The notes: generated from the sequence alone by a model not told the origin. DNA of 64,000 bases from Fontibacillus phaseoli (GCF_003337355.1 NZ_QPJW01000003.1:287531-351530); one strand, 5' to 3'. Shown: positions 51,761 to 61,726, numbered from the stretch's first letter. Numbers and translations are program-made.

Positions 51761-53596
51761 GTGGCTTGGATGAAATGGAATGCATGGAACAACCTTCGTA
51801 CCAAAATGATCGTGTTTATGCTGCTGCCGATTGTCGTTTGTACAGTCGCTGCGATAACCATCAGCTATTCCCACACAACGGCGGCGCTGAGAACCCGTGC
51901 AATTGAGGAGAACCGTAATCTGCTTTATCAAGGCTCACGGAATATCGACAGCCTGCTGCAGGAAGTTAACCGCATCTCTCTTAGTGTGTACTCGGATTCC
52001 GAATTTTACAGGTTGCTTGATGCCAGAAATGACGACATATCCAGCAATATCGCGATTTATGCTTCCCTAAACTATATTTACAAGGCAATACCGGACATTT
52101 ACCAGGTCTACCTGTACGGCGTCAAAGACAATAAGTCCACGATTATTACCCAGGATACGCCCAAACGTTGGCAGGATCCGGCTCCCTACCCGATTTCAGC
52201 GGTGCCCGAGAACAATCCGCTGCAGATCCAGACCACTCATGCAAGCCATCATTACGGGCTTACAGCGCCAATCCCGCAAGCGACCACGGAGCAGGTGTTC
52301 ACGCTGCACCGACGGATTGAGAAAATTCCGACCAGCCAGGTGCTGGGATATTTGTCGATTGATGTCAAACTGTCGGCTCTCTTCGGCATCGTTGACCAGC
52401 TTTACGACCGGAATGAAGAACATCTGTTCATTCTTGATTCGGCAGGCAACGCCGTGTACACCGAAGATGAACAGCTAATCGGAAAACCATTATTGGCCGA
52501 TTGGTACACCATGCAAACCGCCGGATTCGATAGCGATCAGGGGTCTTTTGAAGAGAACGGCTCGGTCTTTATTTATCAGCGGATTCAAAGTTCCGGCGCG
52601 GATTGGATGCTGGTGAAGCAGATTCCTGTATCTTACCTGCATAGCGAGGCCAATCAGGCCGCAAAAATCAATGCTTCTTTGTTCGGATTGGCTCTGCTTA
52701 TTATCATCGCTGCTATCGTACTCATCTCGATTCGGATTACTTCTCCGATCAAGCGGCTTTCTTTATATATGAATCAGGTACAAACCGGTAACCTCCAAGT
52801 AGATATCACTCCCGCGGGGAACGACGAGATCGGCGTATTGACGGAACGGTTCCGGGATATGATGGACACCATCAACAACCTGATCCTGAGGGAGTACAAA
52901 CTGGAATTAAGTAGCAAAAACAATCAACTCCGGGCGCTGCAGGCGCAGATCAACCCTCATTTTCTAAACAACACCCTGCAGATTATCGGCACGCTCGCGT
53001 TGGAACTGAAAGTGCCGCAGATTTATACCTTAATCTCTTCCCTTGCGAAAATGATGCGCTATAGCATGAACAACGATGACGGGAACGTTACATTAAAAGA
53101 CGAGCTGGAGCATGTCAAAGCCTATATCGAGCTGCAGAAAGAACGCTTCGAGAACCGGTTTTCGTTCCATTATGACATCGAGGACTCACTTCTTCAGATT
53201 CCTATGCCGAAAATGATTCTACAGCCTATTATGGAAAATTTCTTTAAGCACGGGATAAACGTCTCCGGATCGGAAGGATGGATTTCGCTTACCGCCACGA
53301 AAGACGACGAGGGCAACATGTCGATTATCGTGCAAAACAACGGGGCGCATATCCCGGAAGACAAGCTGAAACGCCTGCATAACAGCTTGAGCCTGTCGGG
53401 CGCGGAACAAGTGAGGCCCGGGGAAGATGAACATGCCGGCGAGCGTCATTCGATCGGACTGGGCAATGTTCTGACTCGTCTTCGCCTGGTGTACGGCGAG
53501 GAGGCTGAAATGACCGTAGCTAATTTCAAACCGGCCGGAGTCCGGATTACATTGAAATTCAAGGTTCAAGACGAGAGCGGAATGGAGGAAACATGA
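51761..53596 (+). CDS. Sensor histidine kinase, YesM type
   Basis: A protein of up to 611 residues: helix near 15-37, extracytoplasmic dCache-like sensor to about 305, second helix, HAMP, then His_kinase domain with QAQINPHFLNNTLQ and ATPase domain with QPIMENFFKHGI and HSIGLGNVLTRL. The start is uncertain: GTG 51761 or ATG 51770, both with weak ribosome sites. It overlaps its response regulator gene by 4 bases. It probably senses a galactoside or its binding protein. Confidence 0.91.
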   Translation: MAWMKWNAWNNLRTKMIVFMLLPIVVCTVAAITISYSHTTAALRTRAIEENRNLLYQGSRNIDSLLQEVNRISLSVYSDSEFYRLLDARNDDISSNIAIYASLNYIYKAIPDIYQVYLYGVKDNKSTIITQDTPKRWQDPAPYPISAVPENNPLQIQTTHASHHYGLTAPIPQATTEQVFTLHRRIEKIPTSQVLGYLSIDVKLSALFGIVDQLYDRNEEHLFILDSAGNAVYTEDEQLIGKPLLADWYTMQTAGFDSDQGSFEENGSVFIYQRIQSSGADWMLVKQIPVSYLHSEANQAAKINASLFGLALLIIIAAIVLISIRITSPIKRLSLYMNQVQTGNLQVDITPAGNDEIGVLTERFRDMMDTINNLILREYKLELSSKNNQLRALQAQINPHFLNNTLQIIGTLALELKVPQIYTLISSLAKMMRYSMNNDDGNVTLKDELEHVKAYIELQKERFENRFSFHYDIEDSLLQIPMPKMILQPIMENFFKHGINVSGSEGWISLTATKDDEGNMSIIVQNNGAHIPEDKLKRLHNSLSLSGAEQVRPGEDEHAGERHSIGLGNVLTRLRLVYGEEAEMTVANFKPAGVRITLKFKVQDESGMEET

Positions 53597-55212
53597 GAGC
53601 GTTAATCGTGGACGATGAGGCCAGAGTCAGGAAGGCGGTACGGCTGCTGGTCGACTGGCAGGAACATGACATTGAGGAAATCGAAGAAGCCGGAAGCGGC
53701 AGAGAGGCGATCAAGGTTATCAAAAATTTCAAACCCGCTATAGTCATCATGGATATGATGATGTCGTCGGGCCATGGGATGGAACTTATGGCCTGGGTAA
53801 GCGAACATGCTCCAAGCTTGAAATTTATCGTGATCAGCGGACACAACGATTTTGAATTCGTACGCAGCGCGGTGCGCCATGGAGGCATCGACTATATCCT
53901 GAAACCGATTGAACCCGAGGCCATCAATGCGGCCGTAGCGAAGGCCGTTGGCCAATGGCAGAGCGAGGAACGGGAACGGCGGGAACAGCAGCAAAAAAGC
54001 ATCCGGTTGAATGAATTCAGACCGGTTTATGGGGAGAAACTGCTCTCCTCGCTGATCGACGATCCCGGCTCGGCCGAATCGGCCATGAGACGGCTGCATG
54101 CGGAAGGCGTCATTCCCGAAACGGCGGACCAAGGCCGCCTTCTGCTCGTTCAAATTGACTCCGGGGATGCCGCATTACTGCAAAGGTTCGGGAATGACAG
54201 CGAATTGCTGCATTTCTCGCTCATCAATATTTGCAATGAATTTCTCCTGCCTGAAGGAATGGGGGTTGCTTTCAAATACTGGGGAGCTCCGATGGAAATC
54301 GTGATTCTCATGTGGAAACAATACGATCGTGCGCCCGAATTAATCGCGCGGGTCAACGACGGACTGTTTCATACCCTGCAGCGCCGGGTTCATGCCGGCC
54401 TCGGGTCTGTCGGGCAACTTCCGCAGAGCCTTCCTGCGCAATATGCCGAGGCGGATCATGCCATGCGCCGGCGGAATTTGCTGCAGCCCGACCAATATGT
54501 CCATAGCGCCAAGTCCGGCCCGCAAGATATGGGAAAAGGCCCGGTTCTTTCTTTTTCGAATGTTCAGGAGGAATGGAAAACGGCGATTCAGAGCGGAGAC
54601 CAGGGACAGATCGCCTCGGCCGCCCGGCATTGGATCGATGCCTTGTGCCGTTCCGGGTACGTGTCTTCCGAAATGCTTCAATCCTGGAAGAGCGACATTT
54701 TGTCTTTCCGTCTGGCCCTGCTCCGCGAAACGCTGGGCCAGGATGCCGGCAGTCCCGCCTCGGAATTGGAGCAGGATGACTCCGGCCAAACGTCGCCCCG
54801 GACAAACAGCTATGCCTTCTCCCCTTCCGCCTGGCGCGAATGGGCGGAGCTTGTTATGACCCGCCTCGCCGGAGAAATATCGAGACGCCGTTCCCGGGAA
54901 AACCGGCTGATCGGGGAAATTATTACTTATATCGATCATCATTACCGGTCCGAATTATCCTTGCAGGATATCGCCAGCCATTTCTATGTTAGTCGCGAGT
55001 ATGTCTCCCGTAAGTTCAAACAAGAATTCGGCATCAATTTCTCGGATTACCTGACGAACTACCGGATTGATAAGGCCAAAGTGCTGATGTTGAATCCCGA
55101 CCTCAAAGTGCAGCAGATCGCCGAGATGGTCGGATTCAACGATGTTAAGTATTTCAGCAAAGTGTTCAAGAAACAGGAAGGGATGACCCCTCGGGAATAC
55201 CGGAACAAGTAA
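53593..55212 (+). CDS. AraC-type response regulator, YesN type
   Basis: A protein of 539 residues. Receiver domain at 1-120 with Asp in VIMDMMMSSGHG (about 55) and Lys in YILKPIE; a variable middle; AraC domain at the end (LQDIASHFYVSREYVSRKFKQ and VQQIAEMVGFNDVKYFSKVFK). The ATGA overlap couples it to the kinase. Likely activator of the divergent permease-binding protein-GH42 operon. Confidence 0.93.
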   Translation: MRALIVDDEARVRKAVRLLVDWQEHDIEEIEEAGSGREAIKVIKNFKPAIVIMDMMMSSGHGMELMAWVSEHAPSLKFIVISGHNDFEFVRSAVRHGGIDYILKPIEPEAINAAVAKAVGQWQSEERERREQQQKSIRLNEFRPVYGEKLLSSLIDDPGSAESAMRRLHAEGVIPETADQGRLLLVQIDSGDAALLQRFGNDSELLHFSLINICNEFLLPEGMGVAFKYWGAPMEIVILMWKQYDRAPELIARVNDGLFHTLQRRVHAGLGSVGQLPQSLPAQYAEADHAMRRRNLLQPDQYVHSAKSGPQDMGKGPVLSFSNVQEEWKTAIQSGDQGQIASAARHWIDALCRSGYVSSEMLQSWKSDILSFRLALLRETLGQDAGSPASELEQDDSGQTSPRTNSYAFSPSAWREWAELVMTRLAGEISRRRSRENRLIGEIITYIDHHYRSELSLQDIASHFYVSREYVSRKFKQEFGINFSDYLTNYRIDKAKVLMLNPDLKVQQIAEMVGFNDVKYFSKVFKKQEGMTPREYRNK

Positions 55213-55222
55213 ACGGCTATGC

Positions 55223-55262
55223 AAAGAGACCGGAGGTTCCGCCTCCGGTCTCTTCGTCTTTC
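55223..55262 (+). terminator. Terminator after the response regulator gene
   Basis: AAGAGACCGGAGG (55224-55236) and CCTCCGGTCTCTT (55242-55254) form a perfect 13-bp stem with a 5-base loop, then CGTCTTTC. It may also stop the convergent esterase gene. Confidence 0.82.
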
Positions 55263-55292
55263 TATGCCGCTGCTTGCGATAAAGGCGATAAC

Positions 55293-56474
55293 CTACTCCA
55301 TATACCACTTCAAAAAAGCTTCCGACACGGCTGCTCCCGCCAGGCCGTTCGGATGGGGATCGAATTCCGAACTCATGTATTCGGGCCGGAGACGGTGTTC
55401 CTCCGGCGCGGGCTGCGACAGCACGGCGGCGATGTCGAATACCCGGCTGACTCCGGCGGGTGGAGATGTCCGCAGCGCTTCATTAACCCGGCGCCATATG
55501 TGTTCCCGCTCTCCGGTAAAGTTAAACGGAGAAACCGTGAACAAGATAATGTCGACCGCGCTATTGTTCTCTTTGAGTAGCGATACGATCGTCGACAGAT
55601 CCCCCAGCAGCTCCTCCGCGCTCCGTTCGCCGATGTCGATATCGTTCACGCCGAGTGCGATCAGGATCTGGTCCCCCTGCTTGGCCTTATTCAACCAGGC
55701 ACCGTTGCCCGAGGCGTCGTAGGCTCTCGCCCATCCGGAACCAATATTCCATATGTCATAGCCGGCTCCCAGCCCATCGGCAATTCGCGCAACCCAATAC
55801 TCATAACCGTCCTTTGCGGTTCTTACCCCTTGGGTAATCGAATCGCCAAAAAACACCATCCGCCGGGTCCCCTGTTTCTTGTAACCGATCCAGGCTGGCA
55901 TGACCAGCAAGTTCTCCGAAGGGACGAAGGAATCCCCTTCCACCTCGTCGGCGTGTTTGCCCTGGGCATCATAAGCGGTCACCAGCATCTGCTCCGTGTT
56001 GTAAGGAACCGATCTGCCCGAGCCCGACGCAATCGTCCAGGTAAAGGCGAGATCATGATTTGGCGGCAAATCCATCTCCACGGGATCGCTCCAGAACGTC
56101 TCCCCCGGACGTACTAACCGGGTAAGACTGCCGCCGAATGTGACGGGAACCTGGGATTGCGCAGGCACGCCGCCGTCCCGGCCGGTTCCTCCGTCGGCCG
56201 CAAATGCGGCCTCGATCAGCCAGTTCCCGCCAAACTGCCCGCCCCTAGCGACAGCACCCTTGTCCCAAGTCGAGTCCACCGCGTTGCTAAACCAGAAGCG
56301 CAGTTGGATTTCCCCCTGTTCCCGAAGCCGGACATAGGTCCGGTATGTATGAGTGAACGCCTCATCGCGCTCCATAATAAAGTTGGCCGCGGTGGATACC
56401 ACGGTAGCGGTGGCATACTCCTTCATCGCGTCCATCTCATTCATTTGAAAATCTTGCGGTCTATGCTGTTCCAT
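55293..56474 (-). CDS. SGNH/GDSL-family hydrolase with N-terminal beta domain
   Basis: A protein of 393 residues without a signal peptide. The N-terminal half (about 1-200) looks like a beta-sandwich. The C-terminal SGNH domain has the catalytic Ser212 in FFGDSIT, Gly/Asn in ALGVND (277), and Asp372/His374 in DPHPNG. Such layouts are found among carbohydrate acetyl esterases. I chose the ATG at 56474, preceded by GAGGAGAG. It lies next to the galactoside operon and could deacetylate imported sugars. The exact substrate is open. Confidence 0.87.
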   Translation of the reverse strand: MEQHRPQDFQMNEMDAMKEYATATVVSTAANFIMERDEAFTHTYRTYVRLREQGEIQLRFWFSNAVDSTWDKGAVARGGQFGGNWLIEAAFAADGGTGRDGGVPAQSQVPVTFGGSLTRLVRPGETFWSDPVEMDLPPNHDLAFTWTIASGSGRSVPYNTEQMLVTAYDAQGKHADEVEGDSFVPSENLLVMPAWIGYKKQGTRRMVFFGDSITQGVRTAKDGYEYWVARIADGLGAGYDIWNIGSGWARAYDASGNGAWLNKAKQGDQILIALGVNDIDIGERSAEELLGDLSTIVSLLKENNSAVDIILFTVSPFNFTGEREHIWRRVNEALRTSPPAGVSRVFDIAAVLSQPAPEEHRLRPEYMSSEFDPHPNGLAGAAVSEAFLKWYME

Positions 56475-56536
56475 ATTGACTCTCCTCATCCTGTTGATTC
56501 TCCTCGAACCATTGTACAAAAAAACCGGGGCTGCGG

Positions 56537-57286
56537 CTACAGCACCCGGTTTAAAAATAATTGGGTCCGCTCATGCTGCGGACTGCCGAACAGCTGCTCC
56601 GGCGTTCCCGATTCGATGAACTCGCCGTCCGCCATGAACATGACTCGATCGGCCACCTCCCGGGCAAAGCCCATTTCGTGGGTAACGACGACCATCGTCA
56701 TCCGCTCCTTGGCAAGCTGCCGCATCACCTGCAGGACCTCGCCGGTCAGTTCCGGATCGAGCGCCGAGGTAGGCTCGTCAAAAAGCAGGATTTCCGGGCT
56801 CATCATCAACGCCCGGGCAATGGCTACCCGTTGCTTCTGCCCGCCGGACAAATTGGAAGGATACGACTCTCCCTTATCCTGAAGTCCTACCTTCTCAAGC
56901 AGTTCGGAAGCCCTGCGGGCGATCTCTGCGGCAGAAAGCTGCTTAACCAGCTTCGGAGCGAGCTCCAGATTGCCTCTTACGGTCAAATGCGGAAACAGGT
57001 TAAAATGCTGGAACACCATGCCCATCCGGGATGTGATCTCCCTGACTTTCGCCCCGGACGGATAAACGCCGTCGCGGACCAGATCCTGGCCCCCGATTAC
57101 GATGCTGCCCCCGTTCACCACCTCAAGGTGAGCAAGGCTGCGCAGCATCGTGCTTTTCCCGGAACCGGAGGGGCCGATTACCGCGACAACCTCGCTTGGA
57201 GCGACGCGTAAGGACACATTCTTCAACACCTCAAGCGCTCCAAATGATTTTCGCAAATTCGTAACTTCTATAATGTTTTTATCCAT
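56537..57286 (-). CDS. Polar amino-acid ABC transporter ATPase
   Basis: A protein of 249 residues: Walker [11 protein letters not shown]-loop [14 protein letters not shown], signature [15 protein letters not shown], Walker [12 protein letters not shown], and H-loop [10 protein letters not shown]. This is the GlnQ/HisP branch. Last gene of a complete binding protein-permease-ATPase operon, 17 bases after the permease. It could also drive the incomplete system at 6523-8094. Confidence 0.94.
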   Translation of the reverse strand: MDKNIIEVTNLRKSFGALEVLKNVSLRVAPSEVVAVIGPSGSGKSTMLRSLAHLEVVNGGSIVIGGQDLVRDGVYPSGAKVREITSRMGMVFQHFNLFPHLTVRGNLELAPKLVKQLSAAEIARRASELLEKVGLQDKGESYPSNLSGGQKQRVAIARALMMSPEILLFDEPTSALDPELTGEVLQVMRQLAKERMTMVVVTHEMGFAREVADRVMFMADGEFIESGTPEQLFGSPQHERTQLFLNRVL

Positions 57287-57303
57287 AATCCATCCTTATT
57301 CCT

Positions 57304-57963
57304 TTACTCAAATTTAAATTTCCGCTCCAACAGTTTAAAAAACAAAGTCAGCACTAACGTCATCAACAAGTAAATAACGCCGGCTACGACAAAAGGCATA
57401 ATCGTGAAATCCCGGTTGACGGCGGTTTGGGCGAAATGCAGCAGTTCTGGAACCGCGACCGCGTACAACAACGCCGTATCCTTTACCAGAGTAATCGCCT
57501 CGTTAGAGACCGCCGGAAGCGCGATGCGGAACATCTGCGGCAAAATAATCCGGGTCATCGTATGCCAGCGTCCGAGCCCCAGCACTTGGGCCGCTTCATA
57601 CTGCCCTTTATCAATGGCCAACAGCCCGCCGCGGAAAATTTCCGCGAAGTAGGCGGCGTAATTCAAAGTGAATGCAAGGCAGGCCGCCGCAAAGCGATCC
57701 ATCACGAGATACTCTCCGATGACAGGAATGACCGGCAGGCCGAAACAAAAGAACAGCATTTGCAGCAGCAGCGGCGTTCCGCGCATGACATAAATATAGG
57801 CGTTTGCAATCCAGGCCAGCGGCTTTACGGCACTCTTGACCATTAAAGTGAACACAAAGCCAAGAGGAATGGAGGTCACGATCGCCAAAAAAAACAGCAC
57901 GACCGTCGTTCTTGCTCCTTCCAGCATCGGCCCCGTAATATTCAGGAAATATTCCAGACTCAT
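57304..57963 (-). CDS. Polar amino-acid ABC transporter permease
   Basis: A HisMQ-type permease of 219 residues with about five helices, MRGTPLLLQMLFFCFGLP near residue 59, and the EAA loop GQYEAAQVLGLGRWHTMTRIILPQM. It has a GGAG ribosome site. A perfect hairpin at 57989-58019 stands between it and the binding-protein gene. Confidence 0.93.
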   Translation of the reverse strand: MSLEYFLNITGPMLEGARTTVVLFFLAIVTSIPLGFVFTLMVKSAVKPLAWIANAYIYVMRGTPLLLQMLFFCFGLPVIPVIGEYLVMDRFAAACLAFTLNYAAYFAEIFRGGLLAIDKGQYEAAQVLGLGRWHTMTRIILPQMFRIALPAVSNEAITLVKDTALLYAVAVPELLHFAQTAVNRDFTIMPFVVAGVIYLLMTLVLTLFFKLLERKFKFE

Positions 57964-57985
57964 AAATTACGCTCCTTCTATGAAA

Positions 57986-58019
57986 ACTAAAAACCGGATT
58001 AGATAGCAATCCGGTTTTT
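57986..58019 (-). terminator. Hairpin between binding-protein and permease genes
   Basis: A perfect 12-bp stem (57989-58000 with 58008-58019, loop 7) which ends in TTTTT and AGTTTTC on the minus strand. It is a partial terminator or a stabilising end for the binding-protein message, a common arrangement in such operons. Confidence 0.75.
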
Positions 58020-58068
58020 AAAGCCCCCGTCCCGTTACTGTTTTTTAAATTAGCAAATGTAACGCAAA

Positions 58069-58842
58069 CTACTTCAGCACCTTATCTTCGCCAAACCATG
58101 TTTCCGAGATTTGCGCCGCAGTTCCATCCTGCCCCAGTTCGTCCAAAGCTTTCTGCAGTTTGTTCAGCAGTTCTTCCTTGCCCTTCTTTACGCCAATGCC
58201 GTATTCTTCAGGGGCAAGCGACTCGTCAAGCAATTTGAAGGTTCCGACCTCTTTGGACATATAGTAGCGGGCCACAACTTCATCAATCACGACCGCATCG
58301 AGCCTTTTCGTCTTCAAATCGCTTAAAGCCAGAACATTGTCCGGAAATTCCGAAACTTCCTTAATCTCGCCCTTAATCGGGTTTCCATTCAATGCATCCG
58401 CAGCTGAGGATAGCGATTGGAGGCCAACGACTTTGCCTGCAAGTTCGCTGATCTCGGAAATTGGCGATTCCGCCAAAGTAACGATCACTTGGCTATTTTT
58501 CAAATAGGGTTTTGTAAACAACACTTTTCCTTTGCGTTCCTCCGTAATCGTGTATCCGTTCCAGATCAGGTCAATCCGTCCGCTGTTCAGCTCGGACTCC
58601 TTCGCGGACCAGTCGATCGGCTGGAATGTAACCTCCATGCCCATCTTCTCGGCCGCCGCCTTTGCGTAATCGATATCGAATCCGACGATCTCGTTGTTCT
58701 CATCCCGGAAGCCCATCGGAGCGAATTTGTCGTCAATGCCAATCACCAGTTTATTATCGTCCTTGCCGGAGCTAGAACATCCTGCCAAGGCTATTAGCAT
58801 CATACCCAATACCAAAATTAAAATTGCACTCTTTCTCTTCAT
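58069..58842 (-). CDS. Amino-acid ABC transporter substrate-binding lipoprotein
   Basis: A protein of 257 residues with lipobox IALAGCSSS (Cys near residue 21) and an SBP_bac_3 domain (KLVIGIDDKFAPMGFRDENNEIVGFDIDYAKA). I chose the ATG at 58842 with GGGGGAG 8 bases before it. It differs strongly from the binding protein at 6523, so it should bind another ligand. First gene of the complete amino-acid operon. Confidence 0.93.
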   Translation of the reverse strand: MKRKSAILILVLGMMLIALAGCSSSGKDDNKLVIGIDDKFAPMGFRDENNEIVGFDIDYAKAAAEKMGMEVTFQPIDWSAKESELNSGRIDLIWNGYTITEERKGKVLFTKPYLKNSQVIVTLAESPISEISELAGKVVGLQSLSSAADALNGNPIKGEIKEVSEFPDNVLALSDLKTKRLDAVVIDEVVARYYMSKEVGTFKLLDESLAPEEYGIGVKKGKEELLNKLQKALDELGQDGTAAQISETWFGEDKVLK

Positions 58843-58993
58843 TTGATATATTCTCCCCCATCCATTTGACAAAAGCGCCAAACGCTTTAGTTCGTTAATA
58901 CGTTATCAGACTCTCATGATAACATACTACCGGAATAGAGTCGAGAGAAATGAAAGGTTTCCAGAAAGTGAGCTTAAATTGCCACAACTTAGA

Positions 58994-59785
58994 TTAACTA
59001 CCGGTACCCGTAAACGAGCGGAGCCCCCTCTTCCAGAATAAATAGGCGATAGCCACACTGAGGAAGGCGACAACCGGCGTCCAGACCGCGGTATGACGGT
59101 ATCCCGAATCTTCGAGAAACCAGGCCGCCGGGTAAAAGGCGGTAAATCCGTACGGAATTATAAATGTGAGCACAAAGCGAATCCCCTTGCCAAAAATATT
59201 CATGGGATAACGAGCGAAATCGCTGGTTTGCTGCACCGCATACATGACAGGCAAACTATCCACCATCCAGAACGATAATGTGGCAAAAAACAAATTGACC
59301 GCCATATATATAGCCCCGCTGGAGATAACCATCACAATCAGCATAAGTATTTCCGCCGCTCCCCATTCCAGACCAAGTGAAGGCGCCGAAGTGAACAGGA
59401 CGATCAATCCGATGATAAAGCTGCCGATCCCGTCCTGCTGAACCCGTTCCGCGACAACCTGGAACAGCGGATTTACCGGGCGGATCAATACCCGGTCAAA
59501 ATTCCCCGGCCGGATATATTGCCAGCCCAGCGTCCAGAGATTGTCGAAGAACGTATGCTCCAGAGATCTTCCGAGCATGGCAATCGCATAAATAAACAGC
59601 ATTTGCTGAAACGTCCAGCCATGGATCGTATCGATGTGCTGAAACACAATCGCGATGAACAGAATCGATGTGCCTTGCGTAAAAAAGACGGAGGCAACGC
59701 CGATTAAAAAGTCAATGCGGTATTCCATCATCACTTTAATCCTTGTCTTGAAATACTGCCAATATAAACGGGCATATCGCCGCAT
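58994..59785 (-). CDS. ABC-2 family exporter permease (COG3694 type)
   Basis: A protein of 263 residues with six helices, from the DUF990/ABC-2 group (GTSILFIAIVFQHIDTIHGWTFQQMLFIYAI, RPGNFDRVLIRPVNPLFQVV). Last gene of a three-gene ABC-2 exporter with a second permease and an ATPase. The cargo is unknown; such sets are widespread in Firmicutes and sometimes aid resistance or lipid export. Confidence 0.88.
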   Translation of the reverse strand: MRRYARLYWQYFKTRIKVMMEYRIDFLIGVASVFFTQGTSILFIAIVFQHIDTIHGWTFQQMLFIYAIAMLGRSLEHTFFDNLWTLGWQYIRPGNFDRVLIRPVNPLFQVVAERVQQDGIGSFIIGLIVLFTSAPSLGLEWGAAEILMLIVMVISSGAIYMAVNLFFATLSFWMVDSLPVMYAVQQTSDFARYPMNIFGKGIRFVLTFIIPYGFTAFYPAAWFLEDSGYRHTAVWTPVVAFLSVAIAYLFWKRGLRSFTGTGS

Positions 59786-59814
59786 GTCGTATTCTCCTCT
59801 CCCTTATTGCCGTA

Positions 59815-60603
59815 CTACCCGCCAAAAATCGTAACCTTGCGGATCGCAAACGACCAGACGGTTCGCATGACCACGATGATCCCGACGAGCCAGGCCAATT
59901 GCACGCCCAAAGCCTGAAGAGCTACCAGTCCGGAAAGCTGTCCCGTATAGATCGACACCGGCACGAACACCATCGATTGAAACGGCATAAATCCGCTTAA
60001 CACGCGCAGCCACTCCGGAAACAAGGTAATCGGAACCAGGGCGCCGGTAAAGAACAGCGTAATCGCACCGCCCAGCACGCGCAGCCCCCAGACATAATCC
60101 AGCCAAAACGCCATGATTCCGATAATCAGATCAAGCTGGGTTCCAATCAGGATGCCCAGCAGCGCGCTGAGGAGAAACATAGGAACGGCCTCCCACGAAG
60201 CTGGGGCGCTCACGCCAAGAAACAGATAAGCGATCAGCAGCATCGGCAGCGTCTCGCGGATCGTACCGGATATTTTGGAACCGAGATCCAGAGCAACCAA
60301 TTTATCGAGTAAATTATAGGGACGCATCAATTCAATGGCTACGCTTCCGTCCCTCACCTGATTCGCCAGCTGAGAGCCGACGCCTGACATATAATTGTTC
60401 AGCAGCGTCGCGAGCATGGTATATGTAATCATGGCTTGCAGGGACATATCCCCGACCGTAGTGCGATTCTCAAAGACAGCATGCCAGAAGGCATAAATGA
60501 TCAGCATCCGGAAGATGACCGATGCGCTGCCGGCCCAGTACCAGGCTGTATATGCCGTATCCAGCTTGATTTGCGACTTCATCATTTCCCAATATTTGCG
60601 CAT
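59815..60603 (-). CDS. ABC-2 family exporter permease (COG4587 type)
   Basis: A protein of 262 residues with six helices and the paired motif VRDGSVAIELMRPYNLLDKLVA, matching RPGNFDRVLIRPVNPL in its partner. I chose the ATG at 60603, preceded by GGGGGAT; the TTG at 60621 would overlap the ATPase gene. It forms the membrane heterodimer with the next gene. Confidence 0.88.
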   Translation of the reverse strand: MRKYWEMMKSQIKLDTAYTAWYWAGSASVIFRMLIIYAFWHAVFENRTTVGDMSLQAMITYTMLATLLNNYMSGVGSQLANQVRDGSVAIELMRPYNLLDKLVALDLGSKISGTIRETLPMLLIAYLFLGVSAPASWEAVPMFLLSALLGILIGTQLDLIIGIMAFWLDYVWGLRVLGGAITLFFTGALVPITLFPEWLRVLSGFMPFQSMVFVPVSIYTGQLSGLVALQALGVQLAWLVGIIVVMRTVWSFAIRKVTIFGG

Positions 60604-60605
60604 CC

Positions 60606-61592
60606 TTATATCCCCCGGCAATAAATATCCTGCACGATCGTCTCGATTTTGGAATCGGAGATCGTCAGATCCCGGATACGGTACTTTCGAAGCATTTCCG
60701 AGATGACATCCGCGGCCGTGATGACATGATTGCTAAATGCGACACTGACGGTTCCCGTTTCTCCCGGCGTCCATTCGGCCTTACCCGCCAGATCAGGAGG
60801 CAGTTGAAATTCTTCTTCGAGTTCCAGCTCGAAGTGAATGACCCGCTTATCCCCGTACCGGTCTTTGATCGATTGCAGACTTCCGTCGTACAGCACCTTC
60901 CCGGCATCGATAATGATAATCCGGGAGCAAATTTCTTCAATATCCTGCATGTCATGAGTAGTTAGAATGACGGTGGTTCCCCGCATCCGGTTCATCTCTT
61001 TGATGAACTGGCGGATTCTTGACTTGACGGCCACGTCCAAGCCGATGGTCGGTTCGTCGAGGTAAACGATGCCCGGATTATGCAAAAAAGCCGCCGCCAG
61101 TTCACAGCGCATTTTTTGCCCCAGTGACAGTTGTCTTACCGGCGTCCCCAGCAGAGGTTCAAGCTCCAGTACTTCCGTAAACATCTGCAGGGTTTTCCGG
61201 TATTCGTCTTCCGGAATGTCATAGATATGCTTTAGAAGGTCGTAGGATTCACGGACTGCGATATCCCAAAACAGTTGCGAGCGCTGACCGAAGACAGCCC
61301 CGATGTTCTTGGCGTTCCGGTTTCTTTCCTTATACGGAACGATCCCGTCTACCAGGATTTCGCCTGTGGTCGGGGTCAAGATCCCGCAAAGCATTTTAAT
61401 CGTCGTCGATTTTCCGGCTCCGTTCGCTCCGATGTAACCTACCATTTCTCCGGACTCGATTTGAAAGCCGATGTCGTCCACCGCCTTTTTGGTCACGCGT
61501 TTTGGCGCGAACAAACTCTTGAACGCTCCCGACAGCCCGGGACTCTTTTCCGTCAATCTGTAATGCTTCGATAAATTTTTCACTTCGATCAT
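60606..61592 (-). CDS. ABC-2 exporter ATPase (COG4586 type)
   Basis: A protein of 328 residues: Walker A GANGAGKST, signature LSLGQKMRCELAAAF, Walker B VYLDEPTIGLD, H-loop LTTHDM, and a C-terminal regulatory extension (about 230-328). FGQRSQLFWD near the Q-loop is typical of this subgroup. I chose the ATG at 61592, preceded by GAGGAG. First gene of the exporter operon. A terminator-like hairpin stands just upstream in its leader. Confidence 0.92.
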   Translation of the reverse strand: MIEVKNLSKHYRLTEKSPGLSGAFKSLFAPKRVTKKAVDDIGFQIESGEMVGYIGANGAGKSTTIKMLCGILTPTTGEILVDGIVPYKERNRNAKNIGAVFGQRSQLFWDIAVRESYDLLKHIYDIPEDEYRKTLQMFTEVLELEPLLGTPVRQLSLGQKMRCELAAAFLHNPGIVYLDEPTIGLDVAVKSRIRQFIKEMNRMRGTTVILTTHDMQDIEEICSRIIIIDAGKVLYDGSLQSIKDRYGDKRVIHFELELEEEFQLPPDLAGKAEWTPGETGTVSVAFSNHVITAADVISEMLRKYRIRDLTISDSKIETIVQDIYCRGI

Positions 61593-61636
61593 AGAATTTC
61601 TCCTCTCCACGCTTACGAACAAACGTTTGCACAAAT

Positions 61637-61680
61637 AAAAAAAAGCGGCTCCATTTCATTCGCCATTGAATGATGAAGCC
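61637..61680 (-). terminator. Terminator of the Mug-type gene, or attenuator of the exporter operon
   Basis: On the minus strand GGCTTCATCATTC pairs with GAATGAAATGGAGCC (one G-T wobble, two bulged bases), followed by GC and eight T. It is 104 bases after the glycosylase stop and 45 bases before the ATPase start. Since a promoter-like pair lies upstream of it, it may act inside the exporter leader. Confidence 0.8.
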
Positions 61681-61726
61681 TTGCTCTCGTTGTGTATTTG
61701 CTCATCCGATCAGCATTCTGAGACCG

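Noticed and set aside
61613..61705. A 30-codon leader-peptide-like frame through the attenuator hairpin
   Set aside because: It would suit attenuation, but there is no ribosome site and no run of one amino acid, so it is not called as a gene.
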